Origin: CAYMLL01 sp964390645
GTDB taxonomy: Bacteria; Planctomycetota; UBA8108
Direction: 5' to 3'
Length of the DNA stretch: 24,152 bases
NCBI GenBank assembly: GCA_964390645.1
Contig: CAYMLL010000089.1
Span: forward strand, 1-24,152
A program made the translations under genes and the position numbers. Shown here piece by piece: positions 7,794 to 17,800 of the stretch (positions within the stretch are counted from its first letter, which is position 1; the number at the start of each line of letters is the position of its first letter). Below the pieces are notes generated by a model. That model searched no databases and had not been told where the DNA came from. It saw only the letters and a list, made by a program, of their open reading frames with translations.

Positions 7794-7844
7794 CCCCGCA
7801 CGGCGACCTCGTTCACCGGGCCCTTGCGGTCGATCACCCGGAGA

Positions 7845-10800
7845 TCACCGGGGGCTGGTGTCGACCGCGCACTGGTTTTTGTGGGTCTGGTCGCTGGCCG
7901 GATAGGGGGCTCGCGGCGCCCCGCCGCCGAGGAAGAGATGGGCGAGCGCGAAGACGACGTCCGAGACGTCGACGTCGGTATCCGAGTTGCAGTCTGCCGC
8001 GGCCGTACAGGACGCGGGGGAGCCGCCGTCGAAGAGGTAGAGCAGCGTGTAGACCGCGTCGGACATGTCGCTCGTCCCGTCGGCGTTCGTGTCGCAGAGA
8101 ACGAAGCTCCGTGTGTCTTCAGGTGTGGCGTACGGAATCGCTCCCATGTCCGTGCCGTCCTCGCCGCTGCCCCGGCAGGGTGACGACGGTCGCAGGCGAA
8201 AGTCGCCGCCGTCGGCGTCGACGAAGGCGGGATCGATCGACACGTTGCCATCGCCCGGTGGCGGATCGCTGGATGTGTCGCAGTAGCTGATCTGGAGGTC
8301 GGTGGCGGAGACCGTGAAGATCGGCAGCCGGGTCGCCCAGATGATCAGGCTGTGAGCCCGCGCCGTGCCCGAGCCGGCGTTCGGGCTGTCCTCGTGAATC
8401 GACAGGCCCGTGCCGCCGCCGTGGATCGTCAGGTGCCCGAGCTCCGCGTGCGCGCTGTCGGTGATGGTGACGGCTACACCGCACGAATCAAAGATCGACC
8501 ACTCGACTCGCACGTCGTGGTCGGACGCGCCATCGGCGAGGATCGCGGATCCGGGAAGGCCCTTGAAGAGGCAGGAGTCGATCGTTCCACCCGTGGCTGC
8601 GAGCACGATCCCGTCCCTCCGGGAGGTGATCGAGCCGCCGTTGAGATCGAGCGAGCCGCCCGCTCGCACGTGCAGCGCCTTGTCGGACTCGGCCTCGATG
8701 TGCGTGTGAGCGAAGGTCACGTCGGCGCCGTCGACCATCACGGCTGCGGAGGACGATTCGGCCAGCGTCGCCTTGCTGATCCGGCAGTGCTCGAGGCGAT
8801 TGCCCGTGGATCCCGGCAGAAACGCGAGGCCCTCCCACCCCTCAGCCCAGCCAGCGCCCCGATGCACCAGGGGATCGTTCGGGGTGCCGAGCGCGAGCAC
8901 GCGACCCCGTACGCGGAGGGTGGCGACCGAATCGAAGAGCACGACCGTGCCGGGCTCGATCTCGAGCGTTGCCTCCGCCTGCACGGTGACGTCGTTTCTG
9001 GCACGGTAGGGGCTCTGGCTCCTTCGCAGCGTCGTATCCGCGCTGATCGTCGTCGGCAGCGCGGTAGGTGCGCTGAGGTTCGCGTAGGGCATCCGCCGCG
9101 AGCTCACCAGGAAGCCGTCCCGGTCGCGTGCCGAGATCTCGATCGTTGTCTCGTCGTCGACGCCGGCATTCACGGTCGCGCTCCACGTCGACGTGATCTG
9201 GTCGAAGCTCGCGGGCACGTCGTTGACGTGAACCTCGGTCGTGCCGCAGCCTGGCGCGTGTCCTTCGAGGTCGATCGTCGACCGCGTCGCCTCGAGGGTG
9301 CCATTGCAGATACTGCCGCCGGAGACCCGTGTCACCTCGACCTCGCGACGCAGCCGATCGAGGATGTGCCGGTGACGATCCTGCGCGAAGGAGCGCAGGT
9401 CGTCGAGCTGATCAGCCGTCACGAGCGGCGCGAGGTGGTCGATGCGCGCGTCGTTCAGCTCCGGCGTGAATACGTTGTCGAGGATCCACTCGAGGTGGCA
9501 CCAGTAGTCGGGCGCGTAGAGCCGGTGCTCGAGAAAGCGCTCCACCGAGTCGACGGTCGGGCGGAAGAGCTGCTGACTCTCGTCGTCGAAGCAGGAGTCG
9601 AGGTCCCACGGCAGAAGGACCCAGCGATTGTCCGAGACGCGGCGGTAGATGAAGTAATCGTCACCGCGGTCGAGGAGGAGACTCCTCTCCGTGGTTCCGA
9701 GAAACGCGAAGGCCGCGAAGTAGAGAGACCACTGCTGGACGTCGACAGTCAATTCGACCAGGTCGGGGTACCATATGTCTGGCGTCGTGCGGTGGTCGAG
9801 GCGGAAGCACAGGTCGATGAGGTCGGTGTAGTCGTCCTCGTCCTCGTTGGTCACCTTCGGGTAGTTGTCGCGGTAGTTGTCCGGGCTGCGGCCGCGGTAG
9901 TCGAGGTCGGCGCGAACTTCGCCACGGTACAGGTTACCGTCGTCGTCCGACGGAAAGGCGTGGTCGAGAAACTGGTCGTCGATCGCCTCGACACGCAAGT
10001 GGAGTCCGTCACGCGTGTTGCCGTTGAGCGAGAGTTTGCGGAACCAGGCCGTCGGGGTCGCGACACCGGTGCGACGCAGGAAGTCGTGGCCGACCCACTG
10101 CCGGTGGGTGTTGCAGCCGTTGAGATTGAGCCGCTTGATGCCGTGCAGGTCGCGGTCGTCGTCGAACTGGATGCGGTAGCTCAGCGGGTTGCACAAGCGC
10201 GCGGAGCTACCGCGCAGTCGCACGCCGCGATTGTAGTAAGCGCGGCCATCGGCGACGAAGGTCGAATCCAGCAGCTCGTTGCTCCTTCGAGGCCGCAACA
10301 GGAGCTCGCGATAGTCGTCATCTCGCAGGATGACCCGGTAGACCGGCCGTGGCGACGCCGGTGGCGTGTTCTCGACGCGGTAGAGACAGGCCGGCGTCGG
10401 CGCGCCGGCGGGTGCGGTCACCGACTCACCACCCGGAGTGGTGGCGCGAATCCAGAATGCGATGATGTCACGGTTCGACCGGGCCGGGATCTCGGCTCCC
10501 CAGACGCCGTTGTTGGCGATGCCGTCGTCCGCCGCGCCGTTGTCTTGCATCGCGACCCGGGCCGCGGCGCCCCCTTCTCCGTCGACCTCCCAGAAGAGCG
10601 TCGCGGAGGAGATCGGATCGTCGTCGGAGATCGTCGCCAGCACTCGTACCGTGTCGTCGCTCGTAGGGATGACGGGAGAGTGGTTGATGTCGACCACGAT
10701 GGGATCGGGGTTCGCCCGGAGCCGCGTGTTCGCCTCGCCGGGGGAGCCGCCCTCGTCGCTGGCGGCCCAGGCGGCACCGAATCGGTTCTCGAGGCCCGGA

Positions 10801-12731
10801 TGGATGAGCTCGACGGACGAGCCCTCGCCGTCGGCCGCCTCCGGCCAGCTGCCATCGTCGGCGAATCGCACGCGGTCGACGGGGTTCGACAGGGCGTCGC
10901 GCAGCAGGACCGTTTCGGCGGCGTTGTCGAGGCCGCCGACCCAGGGGCCCAGGACACGAGACGTGGGCAGCCCGTGGCCGTCGATGACGGACCGGGGATT
11001 CCGCGCGATGACGAGGAACCCTCCTGCCGTGATCGACACGCCGGCCTCGAACGTGAAGGTGATACCGCGCGTGAAGGACCAGCCGGAGAGGTCGACGCTC
11101 GAGCCGGATCGGTTGTGGATCTCGATGTACTCGCCGCCCGGGCTGCCGTCGGACGGGTGGTACATGATCTCGTTGATGACGACACCGTTTTCGAGGTCCG
11201 GCTCGTTCGCTGTCCCCGGCGACGGCGACGTGAAGACGTACCGCGACGCGTCGCCGTCGGGAAAGCGTCCGCTCGAGTGGCTCACGTCGGTGGTGCGCGG
11301 GTTGAGTCCGTCGATGTAACGACCGCCGGCGGTCGAGAGGATCAGAGCCGGGATTCCGTCGAGCTCGAAGCCCAGCTCGCTCTCGTCCACGACGAGGAAG
11401 CCGCCGCCCGCGATGATCGCTCCACCGGGAAGATCGTAATCTCTGTCGTCGCCCGGCAGCACGCGGAGGCGTCGGCCTCGGGCGTCGACGGCCTGATCCG
11501 TGGGGTTGAAGAGCTCCACCCATCCGGTCCCGGCGCCGGCAGGGGCGACCTCGTTGATCACCAGGTCGCGTGGAGCGCGTGACCTGTCCTCCTCGGGAAA
11601 CGGCGGATCGTCGTCGGGACGCAGCACGCCGCAAAGCGCCGGCGCCAGGCTGAAGTCGGAGCTGTCGATGCTCGCGTTGTGACCGACGACCGCGAGAACG
11701 TTGACACCGTCGCGCAGCACGAGCAAGGGGTCGGCGATCGCGAATGTCTCCGGCGATCCAGCCTCGCCGCTGCCGTTCGCGGGAGACCCGTTCCCGTCGT
11801 TCACGACGTTGACTCGCGCGATCTCGGTGCCGTTGATGTAAGCGACGAAGCCGTCGTCGTAGTCGATTTTCAGGGCGAGTGACTCGACGAGTCGACGGTC
11901 GTCGATGACAAAGCGCCTGCGCGTGTAGACCGTCAGGTAGTTGTCGATCATGTCGTCGAGAACGGTCGTGTCGTCGTCGTCGCCGTACCCGAAGCCCGAG
12001 AAGCCTTGCTCCCAGTCGCTGTCGTCGAAGTCGTGACCGTTCCATCCGACGGGCGGCTGGCGGACTCCACGGAAGAAGCGCCATCGCGCTCCTGGCGGGA
12101 CGATCTCGCTGACGCCGGCGGTCGGTGGAGGCTCGACGACGCTGACGGAGTTGGCGCGTCCCGGGGAGCCGCCGACGTGGATGGACGAGTCCCATGTGAA
12201 CGGGTCGCCGTCCTCGAAGAGAGGCGAGCGTCTCTCGAGCGAGGGGCCGAGGCCATCGGGAGACTGCGGCCAGGGGTCGCTGTCGTCGTACTCGAGGTAG
12301 GAGATCAGGTAGCCGCCGTCGGTATGGAGCCGCAGCGCGTCGCTGTCGTTCTCGAGGCTACCCTCGAAGTTTCCGACGACGCTGTCCACCGTCAGGTCGT
12401 GGCGGTCCATGATCAGCACGTCGTTCCGTGCGACAACCAGAAACCCCCCGGCCGGGATTACCGTGCCCGGGGCGAAGACATGGGTGATTCCGCCGTGAAG
12501 GAGCCACCCGCCGATGTCGGCGTCGTCCTCCCCGAAGTTGTGGAGCTCGACGAACTCCGCCGAACGAGAGTCGTCACCGGGGTGGTAGTGGACCTCGTTG
12601 ATGCAGACCTGGACGCTCTGCGCACGCAGCGTGTCGTCTCGCGTGCTCGCGAGCAGCAGCACGATGAGAAGGAGGCCGGTGACCTCACGGACAACCGGCA
12701 GCGAAAGGAATGAGCTCACTCTTGGCTCCAT
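7845..12731 (-). CDS. Giant secreted lamin-tail/CotH kinase protein with beta-helix and dockerin-like tail
   Basis: This 1628-residue protein is read from ATG 12731, the start that puts a signal peptide first (hydrophobic core about 17-29). The upstream in-frame extension is arginine-rich and unlikely. Domains in order are: lamin-tail domain 1 (38-190); a jelly-roll domain with FSGFGYGDDDD and IDYDDGFVAYING (213-368); lamin-tail domain 2 (385-510); lamin-tail domain 3 (515-672); an Ig-like linker (676-785); a CotH domain (796-1130) with RGVRLRGSSAR and the acidic motif WVLLPWDLDSCFDDE (1037-1051); a second Ig-like part (1135-1220); right-handed beta-helix repeats (1225-1530); and two calcium loops starting at D1547 and D1580. 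CotH domains are atypical secreted kinases; the substrate here is unknown. No lipobox or LPxTG sorting motif is seen. It is the last gene of the minus-strand secreted block, separated from the previous gene by 345 bases. Confidence 0.9.
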   Translation of the reverse strand: MEPRVSSFLSLPVVREVTGLLLIVLLLASTRDDTLRAQSVQVCINEVHYHPGDDSRSAEFVELHNFGEDDADIGGWLLHGGITHVFAPGTVIPAGGFLVVARNDVLIMDRHDLTVDSVVGNFEGSLENDSDALRLHTDGGYLISYLEYDDSDPWPQSPDGLGPSLERRSPLFEDGDPFTWDSSIHVGGSPGRANSVSVVEPPPTAGVSEIVPPGARWRFFRGVRQPPVGWNGHDFDDSDWEQGFSGFGYGDDDDTTVLDDMIDNYLTVYTRRRFVIDDRRLVESLALKIDYDDGFVAYINGTEIARVNVVNDGNGSPANGSGEAGSPETFAIADPLLVLRDGVNVLAVVGHNASIDSSDFSLAPALCGVLRPDDDPPFPEEDRSRAPRDLVINEVAPAGAGTGWVELFNPTDQAVDARGRRLRVLPGDDRDYDLPGGAIIAGGGFLVVDESELGFELDGIPALILSTAGGRYIDGLNPRTTDVSHSSGRFPDGDASRYVFTSPSPGTANEPDLENGVVINEIMYHPSDGSPGGEYIEIHNRSGSSVDLSGWSFTRGITFTFEAGVSITAGGFLVIARNPRSVIDGHGLPTSRVLGPWVGGLDNAAETVLLRDALSNPVDRVRFADDGSWPEAADGEGSSVELIHPGLENRFGAAWAASDEGGSPGEANTRLRANPDPIVVDINHSPVIPTSDDTVRVLATISDDDPISSATLFWEVDGEGGAAARVAMQDNGAADDGIANNGVWGAEIPARSNRDIIAFWIRATTPGGESVTAPAGAPTPACLYRVENTPPASPRPVYRVILRDDDYRELLLRPRRSNELLDSTFVADGRAYYNRGVRLRGSSARLCNPLSYRIQFDDDRDLHGIKRLNLNGCNTHRQWVGHDFLRRTGVATPTAWFRKLSLNGNTRDGLHLRVEAIDDQFLDHAFPSDDDGNLYRGEVRADLDYRGRSPDNYRDNYPKVTNEDEDDYTDLIDLCFRLDHRTTPDIWYPDLVELTVDVQQWSLYFAAFAFLGTTERSLLLDRGDDYFIYRRVSDNRWVLLPWDLDSCFDDESQQLFRPTVDSVERFLEHRLYAPDYWCHLEWILDNVFTPELNDARIDHLAPLVTADQLDDLRSFAQDRHRHILDRLRREVEVTRVSGGSICNGTLEATRSTIDLEGHAPGCGTTEVHVNDVPASFDQITSTWSATVNAGVDDETTIEISARDRDGFLVSSRRMPYANLSAPTALPTTISADTTLRRSQSPYRARNDVTVQAEATLEIEPGTVVLFDSVATLRVRGRVLALGTPNDPLVHRGAGWAEGWEGLAFLPGSTGNRLEHCRISKATLAESSSAAVMVDGADVTFAHTHIEAESDKALHVRAGGSLDLNGGSITSRRDGIVLAATGGTIDSCLFKGLPGSAILADGASDHDVRVEWSIFDSCGVAVTITDSAHAELGHLTIHGGGTGLSIHEDSPNAGSGTARAHSLIIWATRLPIFTVSATDLQISYCDTSSDPPPGDGNVSIDPAFVDADGGDFRLRPSSPCRGSGEDGTDMGAIPYATPEDTRSFVLCDTNADGTSDMSDAVYTLLYLFDGGSPASCTAAADCNSDTDVDVSDVVFALAHLFLGGGAPRAPYPASDQTHKNQCAVDTSPR

Positions 12732-13076
12732 GAGAAGAGGCGGAGGCGCCGCCGCGTGACCAGGCTCGGGGCGCTCCGACTCGAACCAGACCTGACGGAC
12801 CCATCTTATGGCACGAAGAGCGCTCGCGCGACGCCGAGGGTATCGACGACGGGCCCGGGAGTCCTTGTCGTAGTTCGGGGCCCGTCGTGGTGCCTGGTCG
12901 CTCCTCGAAGCGGTCAGCAGCCCGTCGAAGACGTCGATTCGGCGCAAGACAAGCTATTTGCTCCGAGCTCTTCGTGGCCAGAACTCGCGAGCGCATCCCG
13001 CTCTTCCGCGCTTCGGGGGCCCGATCCCGGCCGAGATGGCTCGCTTTCGCATTCGAGGCACCGCTTCAACAGTCCG
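12732..13076. other. Intergenic region upstream of the giant CotH gene
   Basis: These 345 bases separate two minus-strand genes. No convincing short gene was found; the plus-strand frame running through it is an antisense shadow. It holds a strong 11-bp hairpin (12846-12888) and a minus-strand TAAGAT (12808-12803), a possible -10 about 72 bases before the ATG but without a matching -35. No T-rich terminator follows the 13077 gene. Confidence 0.6.
12846..12888. repeat. Perfect 11-bp inverted repeat, 21-nt loop
   Basis: ACGACGGGCCC (12846-12856) is exactly mirrored by GGGCCCGTCGT (12878-12888). On the minus strand it lies 189 bases past the stop of the cohesin-like gene and 115 bases before the giant CotH start. 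No T-run flanks it on either side. It could be an rho-assisted terminator, a processing site or a protein-binding site. Confidence 0.55.
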
Positions 13077-14636
13077 TCAGGAGCTGCAAGGCAGATACTC
13101 CTCGCAGTCGAGCTCGTCCTCGACCTCGTCGGTCTCCGACTCGAGCCCGCAGCCCGGGAATGGAGCCGGAGGCGCGTTGCCGCCAGCGAACCGGTATGCG
13201 ACCGAGTAGGTCGCGTCCGAGACATCGACCTGGCCATCGTTGTTGCAGTCGGCCGAGTCGTCGCAGGATGTGGCGTCGCCACCGCGGAAGAGCTGGTTGA
13301 CGAGGTAGATCGCGTCCGCGATGTTCGACTCGCCATCGACGTTCGGATCGCAGCGAATGAACGGAACCCGGGAGGGGGCCACGAAGCAGACCTGCGCCGT
13401 CTGGCAGCAGCGGAAGCTCACGCTGTTGCCAGCCAGCGTCGCTATGTTGCTCACCGGCTGCCCCGCTCCCGTCAGGTTCTGCGTCCAGCGCACCGCCCCG
13501 ACGACGGTCTCGTCCTCGCCCATGGGCTCGGCGGTCTGGACGGTGAAGCAGAGCACGGTCGCCGTGCCGCTCGTCGGCAGCGCGATGGTGTAGACGAACG
13601 AGAGGACGGTAGCAGTGACCAGACCCTGACCCTGGGGCTCGCCCGTCTCGGGGTGGGGGATCTCCGGGTCGATCGTATGACCGACGTGGAAGCCGGTGTC
13701 GCGGAAACCGTCGGGCGCGTCGGCCGCGGCGGTGCCGGTATCCGTGGCGTCCACGGCGAGGAGCCCTTCGACGCTCGCGGCGAGGGCCCAGCCCTGGATG
13801 CCGCTGTCGAGCGAGTCGGAGACGATGTTGGCGTAGAGCGTCAGCGAGCCGGTCTCGGCGGCGCGGACCTCCACCGTGAATTTCGCGTCATCGTCGGGCA
13901 CTTCGGTCGAGTCACTGACGTGCTGCTCGCCGTCCGCGGGAGTGTCCGTGACGGTGATGTTGATACGACCCGGAGCGCCACAGTGGATGATCGGGCAGAC
14001 TCGCGTCGACGAACTGTTCCTCTCGGGACGGAACGTGATGCCGCCCAGAGTGATCTTGTTATCGACCGGCTGTCCCCCACCGGTACATCCGTTGACGAAT
14101 TCGACGACGTACTCGGCGCAGCCGTCCTCCTCTACATTCTCCGGCTCGGGCGGCACCTCGCCGGAGACGCTGACGATCAGGATATCGCTCGGAGCATCCG
14201 TCGGCAGCGTGACGTCGTTCACGAACGACAGGACGACCGCGCTGACCGCGCCCCTGCGGCCCTCGCAGTCGCTTCCTGTGCGGGCGCTGCCGTCGGTCAG
14301 CTCCGAGACCTCGAATCCCTCCAGCCGGATGCCCGGCGGCTCGGAGGTCACGTCCGCGGCGGTGGTGCCCTCGGTCGTGACACCGGTGATCTCCCAGCCC
14401 TGCGAGGACAGACTGATCGACCAGGCCTGGGCGCCGTTATCCTCCGGCGCGAGGCCGACGGAGTCCATGGTGACGACGACCTCGGCGTCGACGATCTCGC
14501 CGGGCAGCGCGACGATGTCCTCCGCCGGTCCCGTGGCCGTCAAGCTGAACGCTGCATCATCCTCGCCGCAGTACAGCAACCCTCTCGACCCCATCGCGAT
14601 CGCAAGACAGAACCCGACTGTCATTACGCGATGCAT
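13077..14636 (-). CDS. Secreted protein with two cohesin-like repeats and dockerin-like tail
   Basis: This 519-residue protein starts at ATG 14636, fixed by an upstream GGAGGA; a longer in-frame extension is arginine-rich and rejected. The signal peptide is about 1-23. Repeat A (about 29-203) and repeat B (about 251-408) are an internal duplication. Both have an AWS/GWA strand, a G-T-x-AAD turn (93-95 and 302-306), a V-x-SFV strand before a LPT motif (135-146 and 344-355), and an ending G-x-GQPV-x-N-x-x-TL-x-G (187-199 and 391-404). The beta-sandwich pattern resembles cohesin domains. Residues 426-496 form a dockerin-like module with calcium loops at D430 and D463, followed by GGNAPPAPFPGC. 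It is cysteine-rich for its class, so disulphides are likely. The tail is acidic and ends CEEYLPCSS. Its role is unknown; scaffold or binding protein is inferred. Confidence 0.88.
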   Translation of the reverse strand: MHRVMTVGFCLAIAMGSRGLLYCGEDDAAFSLTATGPAEDIVALPGEIVDAEVVVTMDSVGLAPEDNGAQAWSISLSSQGWEITGVTTEGTTAADVTSEPPGIRLEGFEVSELTDGSARTGSDCEGRRGAVSAVVLSFVNDVTLPTDAPSDILIVSVSGEVPPEPENVEEDGCAEYVVEFVNGCTGGGQPVDNKITLGGITFRPERNSSSTRVCPIIHCGAPGRINITVTDTPADGEQHVSDSTEVPDDDAKFTVEVRAAETGSLTLYANIVSDSLDSGIQGWALAASVEGLLAVDATDTGTAAADAPDGFRDTGFHVGHTIDPEIPHPETGEPQGQGLVTATVLSFVYTIALPTSGTATVLCFTVQTAEPMGEDETVVGAVRWTQNLTGAGQPVSNIATLAGNSVSFRCCQTAQVCFVAPSRVPFIRCDPNVDGESNIADAIYLVNQLFRGGDATSCDDSADCNNDGQVDVSDATYSVAYRFAGGNAPPAPFPGCGLESETDEVEDELDCEEYLPCSS

Positions 14637-14640
14637 ATCT

Positions 14641-14646
14641 TCCTCC
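14641..14646 (-). promoter_or_regulatory. Strong ribosome binding site fixing the 14636 start
   Basis: On the minus strand GGAGGA precedes the ATG with a 4-base gap. It is one of only two strong Shine-Dalgarno sequences in the window, and it decides against the longer upstream reading frame. Confidence 0.8.
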
Positions 14647-14689
14647 GTGAGACAATCTTCCTTCGAATTGACCCGAACCCGAACCGGGG

Positions 14690-14706
14690 GAAGCACGGCA
14701 TGCTTC
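14690..14706 (-). other. Small hairpin in leader of the cohesin-like gene
   Basis: GAAGCA (14690-14695) and TGCTTC (14701-14706) form a 6-bp stem with a 5-nt loop, 54 bases upstream of the ATG. Just beside it a GGTTCG hexamer is repeated on the minus strand (about 14673-14686). No function is assigned; the 209-base gap from the CHAT gene shows no clear terminator. Confidence 0.3.
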
Positions 14707-14845
14707 GCCGGCACAGAACCTCCCAGCGCCCCACTGTAACACTCGGGCGGGTCGTCATCCCGGGCGAATTCGATGGCTTCGACTTCGCCGTGTACCGGTC
14801 GAAACCCGAACATCGACTCTCGCGGGCGGCCGTTTGGCGTGACCC

Positions 14846-17800
14846 TCAGGCGCCGTCGCCGACCAGGGTGAACCCGGCCCAGTGACGCGGATCCTCGAAG
14901 CCTGCGGCGCGCGTGTCGCTCTTGGCTTTCTCGAGCGCGTACGCCGCAGACGAGCGGTCGCTGATGACGCGCTTCCAGAACGACGTCCAGAAGACGCGGC
15001 GAGGCGCGTCCGCGACCGGCCAGGCGTTGACGACGATGGATCGCGCGCCGGCCCCGATGCACGCGCGGGCGAGTCCACGCGCCCCGTCGAAGCCTCGGGC
15101 GCCCGACAGGACGTCGCTGAACCCCACGACGTCCATGTCCAGCCTCCAGTGACGCAGGATGTCGAGCGCCAGGATGGCGCCGCCGGTGTCTCTCTTGCCG
15201 GCGAGGACCTTCGCGGCGCGCGAGCCCGGCGCCGCCGGCACGGCAAGCGCCAGCCTCGAGCGCAGCGGCGCCTCGTCGTCGAGAGTCACGGGAACAGCCA
15301 TGTGGCCACGGCGAAACCGCAGGAGCCCGCCGCTTCCGTTGAGCGCGTCGATCGCGCGCCTCGTCGCATCGCCGTTTGCCAGGACCTTCACCGCGTCGGC
15401 GGGAGCCCCCTTCGATGCGATCGCGCGGATCGCGTCGATCTCGGCGCTGCGTTCCGGGGAGTCCGCCGGGTCGACGGCGGCCCCCAGAGCGATGAGCTCC
15501 TCGACCTCACGCTCCGTTCGCAGCACGCTATCCGGCGACTCACGGTATGTTCGAACCCCGAGTCGTCCTGGCAGGACCTCGACGTCGAGGGTTTCGCCCG
15601 CCCGCCACAGCCGCAGCTTGACCCGGGCGCTCTTCGACGAGCCGCCGAGATCACCGGTCGCCCGGATTCTCCGGTTCAGCTCATCGGACGTGCCGACCCG
15701 TCGGCTGTCGTAGGAGAGGATCACATCGCCGACGCGCACCCCGGCGCGATCGGCGTTCGAGTCCTTCGTGACGAGGAAGACGAGCGCTCCGTGAGTCGGC
15801 GGCTTCGCGGTGATCTCCGGACCGCGTGATCTTCCGGCCGAGAGCCCGTCCACGATGAGCATCTGCGGGCCGGCGCGCTTCGCCCGTCGCCTACCGCGGC
15901 TTTCGCGTGTCGAAGCGAGCATCGATCCGGAGATCGCCAGCTCGACACGATACCTCGAGTCGAGAAGGTCGACCGGGATGCCGTCGATGTTCGACGAGGG
16001 CAGGACGATGAGACGGTCGACCTTCCCCAGAGCCGGTGCGAGAGGGCCCAGACGCTGTCCGGCGACGGCCTCGGCCAGCCCGTCGAGCGACTCGACGGTC
16101 GTTTGCGACACTCCCCGGCCCACCTTGGAGCGCAGCGCGGTCTGCAGTCGACGGGTCAGGGACGCATCGACGTTCGCGAGTCGCAGCGCGGTCGGGCCGT
16201 CGTCATGGGTGAGCACGAAGACCCAGTGCAGCGCCGGAGCGGCGCCGAGACCGCTGCGCGGGGCAATGTCGACCCAGGAGATCAGCGCCTCGCCGCGCGT
16301 CAGCGACCCGGAGATCCTCTCGAGCGACGCCGGATCGTCGTCCAGCATGACGGCGACGTCGCGGTCTCGCCGACCTCGCAGCGTCTCGTGGAGCGTCTCG
16401 ATCTCGGTGATGCGGGCGCGGAGAGCCTCGACGCTCTCCACGCTGCCCGCCGCTTCCGCGGTGCGCAGCGCCTCTCGGCGGGACTGGAGGTCGTCGAGCA
16501 GAGCGGTCTCCCAGGCAGCCTCGAGCGTCTGTCGTGAGCGCAGCCACGAGCGCGAGCGGATGTCGAGCGAGCCGCGAACGAAGTGCGTCTCCAGCGTACG
16601 CCACGCCTCCGCGAATTCTCCGGCCCGTGCGAGCAGGATCGCCAGAAAGGGGCGCGGCGAGCGCATTCTCTCGAGGTCGATGCGCCACCATCGCGGGTGC
16701 CATACGAGCTCGCGCACCGCGTCGAAGGCGATGGCTGCCTCGCCGAGATGCAGCATCGCTCCGGGGAAGTCCGAGGCGGCGAGGCGCAGGTGCGCGAGCT
16801 CGGTTCGCAGGTCGACGATCGCGGGGTGCACCGTGATCTCGAGCTTCGCGAACATCGCCAGCGCGGCTTCCAGGCTCGCCGTCGCGCGCTCCGGATGCCC
16901 CGCGTCCAGTAAGGTCGAGCCGAGACGTACGCGCGCCACTGCCGTGCGCGCGTGCTGCGTCGAGAACCGCGCCGCCGTGAGCTTGACGACACGCTCGCGC
17001 AGCCCGGTGGCCTCGGCGTGGTCTCCCCGTCCGGAAGCGTTGATCGCGAGCGCCTCGACGACCGGGATGGTGTCGGGGCTCTCCTTTCCGAAGGACCGTA
17101 AAGCGTGATCGTAGGTTTGCCGGCACAGCTGATGCGCCGCGTCGACCTCGCCGAGATGATGGAGAGTCTCGATGAGCGAGAGGGACGCTCGACGTACGAT
17201 CGGATGAGCGTCGCCGTCGATATCGCGGTAACCCGGAATCACGCGATCCCAGAGAGCCCGTGCGGCGCGGTGCTCACCACGCGCTCGCAGATTGTCCGCT
17301 CGTCGGGCGTGAAACGCGAAGCGGTGCGCGGGAAGACGTGAGACCGGCGTCATTCTTCGCAGCAAGGATGCGGTGAGAGTGGCGCCGTCATCGAGCGCTC
17401 CCTGGAGCTCGAGGTTGCGGGACAGGTTCGAGACCGCGAGCGCGGTCTGGCGGCTCCGGTCGCCGCTCAGGCTGACGAGGATGTCGATCTCCTCGCGGAA
17501 GCGCGCCTCGGCGTCGAGGGTACGACCACGGCGTTCGAGGTTCGCGCCGAGCCAGCCGCGGACGGCGGCGGCGAGCGGCCGGGCCTCGGATCCGGAGCCG
17601 TCGAGATCTTCGAGGACTTTCGTGAGGATCTCGCCGGCCTCGTCGTGCCTTCCGAGACGGTCGAGGTTCGTCGCGCGCCGAGCGAGCCCGCGCAGCGCGA
17701 CCGGATCACCGGTCTCGAGCTTCACCTCGTGGATGCGGCAGCCGCGATCGAAGAAGGGCCGCGCGTCGGCGTGACGGCCCTGGGTCTGCAGACAGCTCGC

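Noticed and set aside
7794..7844. A bidirectional terminator between the convergent terC-family and giant CotH genes
   Set aside because: Only a 5-bp CCCGG/CCGGG stem is found and there is no T-run on either strand.
8352..11582. A 1076-codon open frame on the plus strand opposite the giant CotH gene
   Set aside because: It is antisense to a protein with clear lamin-tail and CotH motifs. Its translation is rich in Arg, Val and Asp with no recognisable domain, as expected of a GC-rich shadow frame.
12756..14885. A 709-codon plus-strand open frame opposite the cohesin-like gene
   Set aside because: Arg-rich, featureless, and antisense to a gene with a signal peptide, a strong ribosome binding site and calcium loops.
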